This document shows positions 1-5,477 of a stretch of DNA of 5,477 nt, piece by piece. The notes below the pieces were generated by a model. That model had not been told where the DNA came from. It saw only the letters and a program-made list of their open reading frames with translations, and did not search any database. Made by a program: the position numbers and the translations under genes. Numbering within the stretch: position 1 is the first letter of the stretch; the number at the start of each line of letters is the position of its first letter. The stretch spans positions 1-5,477 of the forward strand of contig JACCZP010000048.1 in assembly GCA_013695885.1 (NCBI GenBank), written 5' to 3'. The stretch is from Thermoleophilaceae bacterium (GTDB lineage: Bacteria; Actinomycetota; Thermoleophilia; Solirubrobacterales; Thermoleophilaceae).

Positions 1-319
1 TCGGCTCCGGATCGATGTCGATGCCGCCGAGGGCGCTCAGGCGTGCGTGCTCGCCCAGGACGTCGGAGGTCTCGACACCGATCGAGCTGCCGCCGGGCTC
101 GCCGCCCATCGGCGGGTTGAGCGCCAGACGCGCCCGCGACCCGGGCGGGGCCACCTCCAGCCAGCGCATCTCGTCGTGCTCGCCGAAGCGCGTGTCGCCG
201 CGCACCTCGAAGCCGAGCTTCTCGGTGTAGAAGGCGAGCGCGGCGTCCTGGTCGGCGACGGCGAACATGACTACGCCGATGTTCGAGAGGGTCGTCTGGG
301 TCTTTGTGGCATCACTCAT
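1..319 (-). CDS. VOC-superfamily (glyoxalase-like) protein, C-terminus outside the window
   Basis: 106 codons are visible and the gene runs off the left edge. The protein opens MSDATKTQTTLSNIGVVMFA and shows a typical first VOC beta-alpha-beta unit: 'VADQDAALAFYTEKLGFEVR' (residues 21-40), then the strand 'MRWLEVAPPGS' (51-61) and the start of the second half around 'SSIGVETSDV'. VOC proteins are lyases, dioxygenases or binding proteins that pair two such units around a metal or ligand site. The substrate cannot be told from this half. It contains no cysteine, so it is not an obvious CadI/ArsI-type protein despite lying after a metal-response pair. The ATG at 319-317 is chosen because a strong Shine-Dalgarno lies seven bases upstream. 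It is 70 bp downstream of the transporter stop on the same strand, so read-through co-transcription is possible but unproven. Confidence 0.85.
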   Translation of the reverse strand, partial: MSDATKTQTTLSNIGVVMFAVADQDAALAFYTEKLGFEVRGDTRFGEHDEMRWLEVAPPGSRARLALNPPMGGEPGGSSIGVETSDVLGEHARLSALGGIDIDPEP

Positions 320-326
320 GGCTGGT

Positions 327-333
327 CCTCCTT
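327..333 (-). promoter_or_regulatory. Strong Shine-Dalgarno of the left-edge VOC gene
   Basis: On the minus strand AAGGAGG lies seven bases upstream of the ATG at 319. It is a near-perfect anti-16S match and fixes that start. It is the only clear strong ribosome-binding site in the window; the other genes have weak ones or overlap the gene before. Confidence 0.8.
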
Positions 334-389
334 GTCGAGGGTGGTGTCTGATCTTCGTCGAACCTGTAGACCGGACGAGCGGGCGGAAC

Positions 390-1523
390 TCATCGGGGGT
401 CATCGTTGCGGGGCCCAGCGCCCTCCAGCTCGGCCGCCGCCGGAGGGGGCCCGGGAAGCGGCGCGGCGGGCCTGTCGGTCGCCTCATGGCCGGTGAGGGC
501 AAAGTGCAGCGCGTCGAGCGCCGGCTCTTGGTCTGACTGGGCGACGCCGATCGACAGTCGCCGGTCTGCGGGCTGGTAGTCGAGGTCGAAGAACGCGCAG
601 CATTCGCCCTCGATGGAGATGGTCTCATGCAGCAGCCTCTCGTCGAGGGCGGGCCCGAACGTGGCGCTGAGGAACCCCTCGCGGCGCTCGATCCGCGTCG
701 CGGTCGTCCCGAGCCGCCGGTAGCGGTCGGCTTGGGTGCGCAGGCCGGCGGAGTCGAGTCGGCATTGGGCGATCGCCAGCGGCTCGTCCGATCGGGGCGG
801 TGAGCAGCATTCGTCGGTCCGGTGGCTCTCGTCGCCCCCCGCCCCCGGGAGGCAGCAGCTCTCACCACGCCACGCTTCGATGCCTTCGCGGACGGCCAGC
901 GCGGCGATGGCCAGGGCGGCGACGGGGTCGAGCCACCACAGGCCGAACAGGGCGTTGCCGGCCAGGCCGACGAGAAGCGCGGCGGCCATGTAGGCGCAGA
1001 GCAGGTTCTGGGCGCCTTCGCCCTGGGTTGCGACAGAGCCCATGCGCCGGCCGATGCGCTGCTTGGCGACGCCGAGCAGCGGCATGAGCGCGATCGAGCT
1101 GGCGGCCAGCGCGATACCGACCCAGCTGGCGTCGGGGCGCTCGCCTGCGGCGAGGTCGTGGATCGCTACGACGGTGATGTACGGGGCGAGGATGAAGAAC
1201 TGGACCGCGACCAGCCGTTGGGCGCGCTGCTCGGCGTGGTCGGAGAGCAGCCGGGCACCGGTGAAGCGCCAGACGATGACGAGGCTGGCGAAGCCCTCGA
1301 TCGCCGAGTCGATTCCGAACCCGAGTAGCGCGATCGATCCGCTGACCACGCCGGCCGCGATCGCGACGGCGCCTTCGACGGCCATGTAGGCGAGGCTGAC
1401 CCACGACAGCCAGCGCGCCCAGCGCGCGAGCTTCAGCCATTCGGCGCGCGAGAGCCCGGAAGCGGGGCCGGTGCTGAGCGGCCTGGCCGTGACGGTGGGC
1501 GGGTCGAGCAGCGGAGTGCTCAT
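390..1523 (-). CDS. CDF-like cation transporter fused to a Cys-Cys C-terminal domain
   Basis: The 377-residue protein has about six hydrophobic segments (near residues 40-60, 62-87, 105-124, 134-152, 173-193 and 195-212), as in the membrane half of cation diffusion facilitators. The second segment carries 'GFGIDSAIE' (D72, E76), which resembles the CDF DxxxD metal motif. The fifth begins 'EGAQNLLCAY' and lacks the usual HxxxD, so Q172, N173 or C176 may serve instead. From about 213 'VREGIEAWRGESCC' leads into a hydrophilic linker with a second CC (239-240). Residues about 254-345 form a soluble domain centred on 'EGECCAFFDLD' (C308, C309), which resembles small ECCxF domains that I recall from actinobacterial metal-resistance loci. 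A Pro/Ala-rich tail ends the protein. The ATG overlaps the regulator stop (ATGA), so translation is probably coupled. Export of Cd, Zn or a similar ion from the cytoplasm is inferred from family and neighbour. Confidence 0.85.
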   Translation of the reverse strand: MSTPLLDPPTVTARPLSTGPASGLSRAEWLKLARWARWLSWVSLAYMAVEGAVAIAAGVVSGSIALLGFGIDSAIEGFASLVIVWRFTGARLLSDHAEQRAQRLVAVQFFILAPYITVVAIHDLAAGERPDASWVGIALAASSIALMPLLGVAKQRIGRRMGSVATQGEGAQNLLCAYMAAALLVGLAGNALFGLWWLDPVAALAIAALAVREGIEAWRGESCCLPGAGGDESHRTDECCSPPRSDEPLAIAQCRLDSAGLRTQADRYRRLGTTATRIERREGFLSATFGPALDERLLHETISIEGECCAFFDLDYQPADRRLSIGVAQSDQEPALDALHFALTGHEATDRPAAPLPGPPPAAAELEGAGPRNDDPR

Positions 1524-1881
1524 GCCGTCGTCGCGCTCGCGTCGAGGTGGGCGTCCAGCAGCTTCCGGCCGGTGTAGGTGAGCGCGTAGAAGACGATCTT
1601 GCCGTCACGCCTTGAGCGCGCGAGGCCACCGGCGCGCAGCACGCGCAGGTGGTGGCCGACGAGGTTCTCGGCTCGGCCGGCGATCCAGGCCAGGTCGCAG
1701 ACGCAGAGCTCCTCGCCCTCGCGCAGGGCCAGTGCGATCAGCAGCCGGGTGGGATCACCGAGTGCTTTGGCGCGGGCGGCTGCGGCCTCGGCGGACGTCG
1801 GGTCGAGCTGCGCGCGGATGGCTTCGGCGCGCGCCAGGTCGAGGCAGAGCAGGTCGCAGCGGTCATCGGGGATACGGACAT
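1520..1881 (-). CDS. ArsR/SmtB-family metal repressor, CadC type; start codon unresolved
   Basis: The winged-helix repressor frame is intact from just after a TAG at 1885-1883 to the TGA at 1522-1520. Counting from the ATC at 1873, the protein has 117 residues. It opens IPDDRCDLLCLDL, has 'KALGDPTRL' near 36-44, the metal helix 'ELCVCDLAWIAGR' (55-67), the recognition helix 'NLVGHHLRVLR' (70-80) and the wing 'RSRRDGKIVFYALT'. Cysteines at 6, 10, 57 and 59 match in number and spacing the four thiolates of plasmid pI258 CadC (7, 11, 58, 60), so Cd, Pb or Zn sensing is likely. The frame has no ATG, GTG or TTG before the recognition helix. The nearest ATG (1881-1879) is one frame off. Either one base is missing near the C run at 1871-1868, or the start is unusual, such as a leaderless ATC at 1873. 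The listed 5' end is that ATG, not a proven start. The gene overlaps the transporter by four bases. Confidence 0.85.
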
Positions 1882-1909
1882 CCTAACGTCCGTAAGTGCG
1901 TTGCGTCGA
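1873..1909 (-). promoter_or_regulatory. Candidate promoter and operator of the metal-response pair
   Basis: Two perfect 7 bp arms, TACGGAC (1873-1879) and GTCCGTA (1888-1894), are separated by eight bases. This is the size and symmetry expected of an ArsR-family dimer site. Read on the minus strand, TAGGAT (1885-1880) is a reasonable -10 element inside the repeat, and TCGACG (1909-1904) is a weak -35 with an 18-base spacer. The start site would then fall near 1873. A repressor bound here would cover the -10, which fits autoregulation released by metal. The repeat is seen directly; the promoter and the bound protein are inferred. Confidence 0.5.
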
Positions 1910-1982
1910 GGCTCCGAGGGGCTGTTCATCAGGGGAGATCGGTGATTCGAGGCGTGGCCGTCACGCGGATCTCCGCCGGTAC

Positions 1983-2261
1983 CTATCCGCGCAGCAGCCT
2001 GAGCCTCTCCTCGGCCACCCCGACCGTCGCGCGGCGCCCCTACACCCACTCCAGCCGGTCCCACTCGATGCCGTCTCCGAACACCACCCCGCCGTCGTTC
2101 ATCTCCGAGACAACCTCGAGGCCCTCCCCCGCCGCGATCAGCCCCTCGGTCAGATCGCTTCCGGTGGCCACGCTCGGCCACGCCTCGCGCGAAGCAGGCC
2201 CCCGTGGCGGACCCTCGTGACCCCTCACCCAACGCCCGGATCGCTCGAGCCGGCGCTCCAC
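1983..2261 (-). pseudogene. Remnant of an NAD-kinase-like protein C-terminus, with an in-frame TAG
   Basis: The minus-strand frame from a GTG at 2261 encodes 73 residues to a TAG at 2042-2040. From about 2189 it reads '[16 protein letters not shown]', then '[19 protein letters not shown]', then 'WDRLEWV'. This resembles the C-terminal sheet of ATP-NAD-kinase-related proteins as I remember them. After the TAG the same frame continues 'GRRATVGVAEERLRLLRG' and ends at a TAG at 1985-1983, which looks like the family's natural last strands. The TAG could be a TGG tryptophan codon changed by one base. The kinase core, including the glycine-rich nucleotide loop, is absent: the plus-strand propeller gene begins at 2281. 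Residues encoded by 2261-2190 are not recognisable. It is best read as a decayed relic, and the family call is moderate. Otherwise the 1882-2280 stretch holds no intact gene. Confidence 0.5.
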
Positions 2262-2265
2262 GGCT

Positions 2266-2271
2266 TAGAGT
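2266..2271 (+). promoter_or_regulatory. Possible -10 element of the propeller gene
   Basis: TAGAGT fits the loose actinobacterial TANNNT -10 pattern and ends nine bases before the ATG at 2281. No Shine-Dalgarno is visible in between, so the transcript may be leaderless or nearly so. No convincing -35 is present. This is a weak, single-motif call. Confidence 0.3.
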
Positions 2272-2280
2272 CCGGGCTCG

Positions 2281-3531
2281 ATGCAAGACCTACCGCCCCG
2301 CTCGTCCCTCTCCAGCGTGGGCTCCGAGCGTGCGAGGCAGCTTCGTCGGCAGCGAGCCCGGGACCGCGTTCGGCGCCAGAGGCTCGTGGTCGCAGCCGCG
2401 CTCGCGATGCTCACGCTGTCGGCGGTGGTCTGGCACAGCGCGGGAGGTGAGCCCGGCGACGCGATCCCCGCCCAGGCCGCCGGTCCGGGCGGCGGAGGGA
2501 CCCCGGCGGCGAGAACAGGCCGGGCGGCTCCCGAGAGTCCCTACGCGAACACCGGTCGGGGGCGGTTGCACCCCTCGACCCGGGACGACCGCGAGCGCAT
2601 CTACGTGCCGAACTCGGAGAGCGACACGGTCAGCGTGATCGATCCCCGGACGGCGAAGGTGGTCGACACCTTCCCGGTCGGCGACCTCCCCCACCACGTC
2701 ACTCCCTCGCGCGACCTGGCGACCTTCTACGTGAACAACACCCAGGGAAACTCGCTGACCCCGATCGATCCGGAGACCGCGAAGCCGAAGGGGCGCCCGA
2801 TCCCGGTCGACGACCCGTACAACCTTTACTTCACACCGGACGGACGCTCGGCGATCGTCGTCGCCGAACGCCTCCAGCGCCTGGACTTCCGCGATCCGAA
2901 GACGTGGAAGCTCCAGAAGTCGGTACGCGTCGGGTGCCTCGGAGTCGACCACCTGGACTTCACCGCGGACGGGCGCCGGGCCGTCGCGAGCTGCGAGTTC
3001 GACGGCACCCTCCTCCTCATCGACGTCGGCGAGCGGAAGGTCATCGAAGAGCTCGACCTCGACCACGTGGCGACCAAGCCGGTCGACGTCCGCATCTCGC
3101 CCGACGGCCGGCTCTTCTACGTGGCCGACGAGGTCGCCAACGGGGTGTGGAAGGTCGACGCCGACCGGTTTCGGGTGAGGGACTTCATCGAGACGGGTCC
3201 GGGGACGCACGGCCTCTACCCCAGCCGTGACGCATCGGTGATGTATGCGACCAACCGAACCGGCAGCAGCGTCTCGGTGATCGACATGGAGCGCGAGAGG
3301 GTGACGGATACCTGGCGGATCCCCGGCGGCGCCAGCCCCGACATGGGCGGTGTCTCGGCCGACGGGAAGCGCCTGTGGCTCAGCGGCCGCTACGACTCCG
3401 AGGTCTACGCCCTCGACACCAAGGACGGGAAGCTGCGTGCGCGCGTCCCGGTGGGTGCGGGGGCCCACGGCATGCTGGTCTGGCCGCAGCCCGGGCGCTA
3501 CTCGCTCGGGCACACGGGCAACATGCGCTAG
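2281..3531 (+). CDS. Membrane-anchored seven-bladed YVTN/YncE-like beta-propeller protein
   Basis: The 416-residue protein has an Arg-rich start (18-34), one hydrophobic segment (35-51, 'LVVAAALAMLTLSAVVW') and a Gly/Ala/Pro-rich spacer to about 90. The arginines before the segment suggest the rest lies outside the cell. Residues about 107-400 hold seven repeats of roughly 40, each a variant of 'IYVPNSESDTVSVIDPRTAK' followed by a 'TPDG' or 'SPDG' turn. They begin near 107, 149, 191, 234, 279, 321 and 365. The protein ends 'PQPGRYSLGHTGNMR'. Such propellers bind proteins, ligands or surface polymers, and no catalytic residues are evident. Histidines recur in the inter-blade loops ('LPHHV', 'VDHLDF', 'GTHGL', 'GAHGM'), and C219 and C238 could form a disulphide. 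The ATG is chosen as the only start that keeps the anchor. The function is unknown, and the following VOC gene may share its transcript. Confidence 0.88.
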   Translation: MQDLPPRSSLSSVGSERARQLRRQRARDRVRRQRLVVAAALAMLTLSAVVWHSAGGEPGDAIPAQAAGPGGGGTPAARTGRAAPESPYANTGRGRLHPSTRDDRERIYVPNSESDTVSVIDPRTAKVVDTFPVGDLPHHVTPSRDLATFYVNNTQGNSLTPIDPETAKPKGRPIPVDDPYNLYFTPDGRSAIVVAERLQRLDFRDPKTWKLQKSVRVGCLGVDHLDFTADGRRAVASCEFDGTLLLIDVGERKVIEELDLDHVATKPVDVRISPDGRLFYVADEVANGVWKVDADRFRVRDFIETGPGTHGLYPSRDASVMYATNRTGSSVSVIDMERERVTDTWRIPGGASPDMGGVSADGKRLWLSGRYDSEVYALDTKDGKLRARVPVGAGAHGMLVWPQPGRYSLGHTGNMR

Positions 3532-3548
3532 CGCGGGCGAGTCCGGCG

Positions 3549-3983
3549 ATGGAGCAGCGTGTCAGCCTGATCACCCTCGGCGTCGCCGACGTGCATCGCG
3601 CGCGGGCGTTCTACGAGCGCCTGGGCTGGCAGGGACAGGAGGTGCAGGAGACGGTGTTCTTCCAGGCGGGCGGCATCGCCGTCACCCTCTGGGGTCGCGA
3701 CAAGCTCGCCCTCGACTCCGGCGTCACCGACGAGCGGACCGCTGACTTCAGTGGCGTCGCCCTCGCCCACAACGTCCGATCGGAGGCGGAGGTCGACGAG
3801 GTCATCGAGGCCGCGCAGGCCGCGGGAGCCACCGTCACGCGGCCTCCGGCCAAGACCTTCTACGGCGGCTATGCGGGCGTATTCGCCGACCTCGACGGCC
3901 ACCTCTGGGAGATCGCCCACAACCCCGGCTTTCCGCTCGACGAGGACGGATCGATCACCGTTCCCGACTTTGGCGCGCCGTAG
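3549..3983 (+). CDS. VOC-superfamily (glyoxalase/bleomycin-resistance-like) protein
   Basis: This is a complete 144-residue VOC protein. The first unit is 'VSLITLGVADVHRARAFYERLGW' (5-27) followed by 'TVFFQAGGIAVTLWGRDKL'. The second unit is 'SGVALAHNVRSEAEVDEVIEAAQAAGATVTRPP' and then 'YGGYAGVFADLDGHLWEIAHNP' (105-126), with the family's near-invariant 'DxDGHxWE' ending. E121 and perhaps H74 are candidate ligands, but the usual first-strand histidine is absent, so metal catalysis is uncertain. Members of this subfamily are usually left as putative lyases. The ATG at 3549 is chosen because the VOC fold begins directly after it; the same frame is open upstream, but only as a shadow of the propeller gene. 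It lies 17 bp after the propeller stop, probably in one transcription unit, with only a weak ribosome-binding site. Its sequence is quite different from that of the VOC protein at the left edge. Confidence 0.9.
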   Translation: MEQRVSLITLGVADVHRARAFYERLGWQGQEVQETVFFQAGGIAVTLWGRDKLALDSGVTDERTADFSGVALAHNVRSEAEVDEVIEAAQAAGATVTRPPAKTFYGGYAGVFADLDGHLWEIAHNPGFPLDEDGSITVPDFGAP

Positions 3984-4000
3984 CGGGCACGCTCGGGCAG

Positions 4001-4033
4001 CCGACCCGGCGAGGGACGTCTGTCACCGGTCGG
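4001..4033. terminator. Weak hairpin between convergent genes
   Basis: CCGACCCGG (4001-4009) can pair with CCGGTCGG (4026-4033), with one bulged base and a 16-base loop. It sits in the 65 bp gap between two convergent genes, where a two-way terminator is expected. No T-run follows on either strand and the loop is large, so the call is tentative. Confidence 0.3.
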
Positions 4034-4048
4034 GCGACGATTCGACCC

Positions 4049-4792
4049 CTACAGCTGTCCCGCCTCCACGCTCGCCCCACCGCTGCGCCGCCGGTCCCCG
4101 GGCGCCCGCGCCAGCAGCCGGATCTCACGGGAGAAGTTCTGCGCGGCGGTGAGGTACACCGCCTGACGGAGGGTCACGCGCAGGGTCGCCACCGTGCCGC
4201 CGGAGGCCGCGCCGGCACCCGTCTCTCCTCCGCCGCCGGTCGACGCCGTCGGGTCCCCGGCGCGCAGCTCGAGCAGCTCGGCGTTCTCGAGCGCCACGTA
4301 GGTACGCCCCGGCCGTGACTCGGACTCGGTGGTGACGAGCACATCGACCCGTGCGCCCGGTCCGCCGCCCTGAGCGGCCAGCGCCTCGCCTCCGGCCACC
4401 GAGAGATCCAGGGCGCGCTCGCCCCGCGCAAGACCGCTCGCCCCGTCCTCCTCTCCATCGCCCGCGCCGAGCTGCCCGACCGTGAGGTAGGAGCCGGCCG
4501 GCACGGCCACGGCGGTGGCGAGCCCGACCGCCTCCTCGGGGGTCGAGAGCGAGTCGGGCGGCACGAACTGCTCCGGCACCTGGCGAACCCCCAGAGCGCG
4601 GCCCGCGAGCTCGGGCTCCAGCCGCGTGCCCTCCTCGATCCCAGCACGCGCGACGACCACCGGCACGAGCGGACCGACCCGTGCCTCCACCTCTCCTACG
4701 CGACTTCCCACCTCCGACGCAGAGAGACCGCCGAACGCGAGCGCGAGGCACAGGAGCACCGCCGCGCGCCGGTGGCGCCGAAGCGTGCTCAC
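4049..4792 (-). CDS. CpaB/RcpC-like SAF-domain protein of the Tad/Flp pilus type
   Basis: The 247-residue protein begins with a signal-like segment: basic 'RRHRR' (5-9), then 'AAVLLCLALAFGGLSA' (10-25). A SAF domain follows at about 43-108 ('VPVVVARAGIEEGTRLEPEL' through 'AVAVPAGSYLTVGQLG'). Residues about 125-178 ('GERALDLSVAGGEALAAQ', 'GARVDVLVTTES', 'RTYVALENAELLEL') match the CpaB/RcpC core, and 'VATLRVTLRQAVYLTAAQNFSREIRLLAR' (201-229) ends it. A Gly/Ala/Thr-rich loop (181-199) interrupts the core. CpaB proteins act outside the membrane in assembling the Flp pilus secretion channel. In an actinomycete, which may lack an outer membrane, the role is less clear. The GTG start overlaps the upstream kinase stop (GTGA), implying coupled translation. 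No other pilus gene is visible; any would lie to the right. I give no symbol because cpaB identity rests on domain pattern only. Confidence 0.82.
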   Translation of the reverse strand: MSTLRRHRRAAVLLCLALAFGGLSASEVGSRVGEVEARVGPLVPVVVARAGIEEGTRLEPELAGRALGVRQVPEQFVPPDSLSTPEEAVGLATAVAVPAGSYLTVGQLGAGDGEEDGASGLARGERALDLSVAGGEALAAQGGGPGARVDVLVTTESESRPGRTYVALENAELLELRAGDPTASTGGGGETGAGAASGGTVATLRVTLRQAVYLTAAQNFSREIRLLARAPGDRRRSGGASVEAGQL

Positions 4793-5477
4793 CGCTCGAC
4801 GGCGGGAAGCTCGAGGGCCACGGTCGCGCCATCCGCGCCCGACTCGACCCGGAGCCGGCCGCCGGCCTCGCGGGCGGCGAGGGCGGCAACGGCCAGCCCC
4901 CGGCCGTGGCCGGCGGTGCGGTCGGGCGCCGAAGTGGACGCGAAGCCCGGTCCTCCGTCCCGGACCTCGACACGCACACCCACCTCGCTGCGCCGGCCAC
5001 TCACGCGCACCCGCCCGTCGCCGTGCTCGACCGCGTTGGCCAACACGTTTCCGAGCGCCTGGGCCAACCGCCGGCCGTCGGCCTCGAGGGTCACCGGGCC
5101 GGCGCGCCAGTCGAGCGAGACCTCCCCGCCGGCGAGGCGCGCCGGCGCCGTCCAGCTCTCCGCCGACACCCTGACCGCCTCCTCCAGCGAGAGCGTCTCG
5201 GGCCGCGGCGCAGCGCGTCGCCCGGCACGGGCAGCCCGGAGATCCTCGAGCGAGAGCCGGAGCCGGCCGACCTCCGACTCGAGCGCGGCGACCGCCTGGT
5301 CGGGCTCGCGCACCGCCTCCGGCGCACCGGCGCCGCCCTCCTCCGGTGCAAGCCTCCTCCGCTCCCTCCCCTCCGCCGGCGTGGCGCTCCGCACGGCGCG
5401 GGCGAGCGCCTCGGCGCCCAGCACCACCGCAGTCAGCGGGCCGCGCAACTCGTGCTCGGCACGGGCCACGAGCTCGA
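4789..5477 (-). CDS. Sensor histidine kinase, C-terminal 228 residues
   Basis: The gene enters from the right edge; its start and sensor region are outside the window. The visible part opens 'ELVARAEHELRGPLTAVVLG', an H-box whose histidine would be the phosphorylation site, with G where HELRTPL has T. An Arg/Glu/Ala-rich stretch and a second helix follow ('AALESEVGRLRLSLEDLRAAR'). Next come an N-box ('LGNVLANAVEHGDG'), a G1 box ('VRDGGPGF') and a G2 box ('GHGRGLAVAALAAREAGG'), so dimerisation and ATP-binding domains both look functional. The protein ends soon after the last sheet ('ATVALELPAVER'). The stop overlaps the GTG of the CpaB-like gene by four bases. The kinase may therefore control, or respond to, assembly of the structure that protein serves. 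No response regulator is visible; one could be encoded upstream. An in-frame GTG at 5469 is not the start, because the H-box already runs through it. Confidence 0.88.
   Translation of the reverse strand, partial: ELVARAEHELRGPLTAVVLGAEALARAVRSATPAEGRERRRLAPEEGGAGAPEAVREPDQAVAALESEVGRLRLSLEDLRAARAGRRAAPRPETLSLEEAVRVSAESWTAPARLAGGEVSLDWRAGPVTLEADGRRLAQALGNVLANAVEHGDGRVRVSGRRSEVGVRVEVRDGGPGFASTSAPDRTAGHGRGLAVAALAAREAGGRLRVESGADGATVALELPAVER

Noticed and set aside
1..319. The left-edge VOC protein as a CadI/ArsI organoarsenical lyase
   Set aside because: Those proteins use a cysteine-containing metal site, and the visible 106 residues contain no cysteine. The context alone is not enough, although the unseen half could change this.
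862..1629. A 255-codon minus-strand frame across the regulator/transporter junction
   Set aside because: Its translation is an Arg/Ala/Pro-rich alternate frame. The transporter and repressor frames of the same DNA carry the conserved motifs.
1612..2220. A plus-strand 202-codon frame upstream of the propeller gene
   Set aside because: It is composed mainly of Arg/Ser/Pro/Gly, has no domain, and lies opposite the repressor and the relic.
1738..2286. A 182-codon minus-strand frame containing the ATG at 1881
   Set aside because: Downstream of 1881 it lacks any ArsR feature, and upstream it overlaps the kinase-like relic in a different frame. It matters only because its ATG may be the displaced start of the repressor.
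2290..3513. A long open minus-strand frame of 407 codons opposite the propeller gene
   Set aside because: It is a high-GC antisense shadow. Its translation is Arg/Asp/Val-rich without recognisable domains, while the plus strand shows seven clear propeller blades.

Overview
The window is very GC-rich, with strong G/C at third codon positions, and its protein families look actinobacterial: a CadC-type ArsR repressor beside a small cation transporter, a membrane-anchored YVTN propeller, VOC proteins and a CpaB/SAF protein. I favour a high-GC actinomycete, possibly of the Thermoleophilia type. That is inference, because the window has no rRNA or other marker gene.

Layout. (1) Positions 1-1909, minus strand: a metal-response module. 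A promoter with an overlapping inverted repeat (about 1873-1909) precedes an ArsR/SmtB regulator with a complete four-cysteine CadC-type metal site. The regulator overlaps by 4 bp (ATGA) a cation-diffusion-facilitator-like protein fused to a cysteine-containing C-terminal domain. After a 70 bp gap comes a VOC gene that runs off the left edge. (2) Positions 1983-2261, minus strand: a C-terminal remnant of what looks like an NAD-kinase-family protein, interrupted by an in-frame TAG. (3) Positions 2281-3983, plus strand: a membrane-anchored seven-bladed YVTN propeller protein, then a VOC protein 17 bp downstream. (4) Positions 4049-5477, minus strand, convergent with block 3: the C-terminal part of a histidine kinase, overlapping by 4 bp (GTGA) a CpaB-like SAF-domain protein of the Tad/Flp pilus type.

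In block 1 the likely logic is that the regulator senses a soft metal such as Cd, Pb or Zn through thiolates, leaves its operator and so derepresses itself and the transporter, which would export or bind the metal. Two details stand out. The regulator's reading frame has no ATG, GTG or TTG start although its whole domain is intact. The transporter carries three Cys-Cys pairs in its linker and C-terminal domain. Block 4 suggests the end of a pilus or surface-appendage locus with a coupled sensor kinase; the rest would lie to the right of the window. I see no RNA gene, CRISPR array, insertion sequence or phage gene, and no wholly unknown system.
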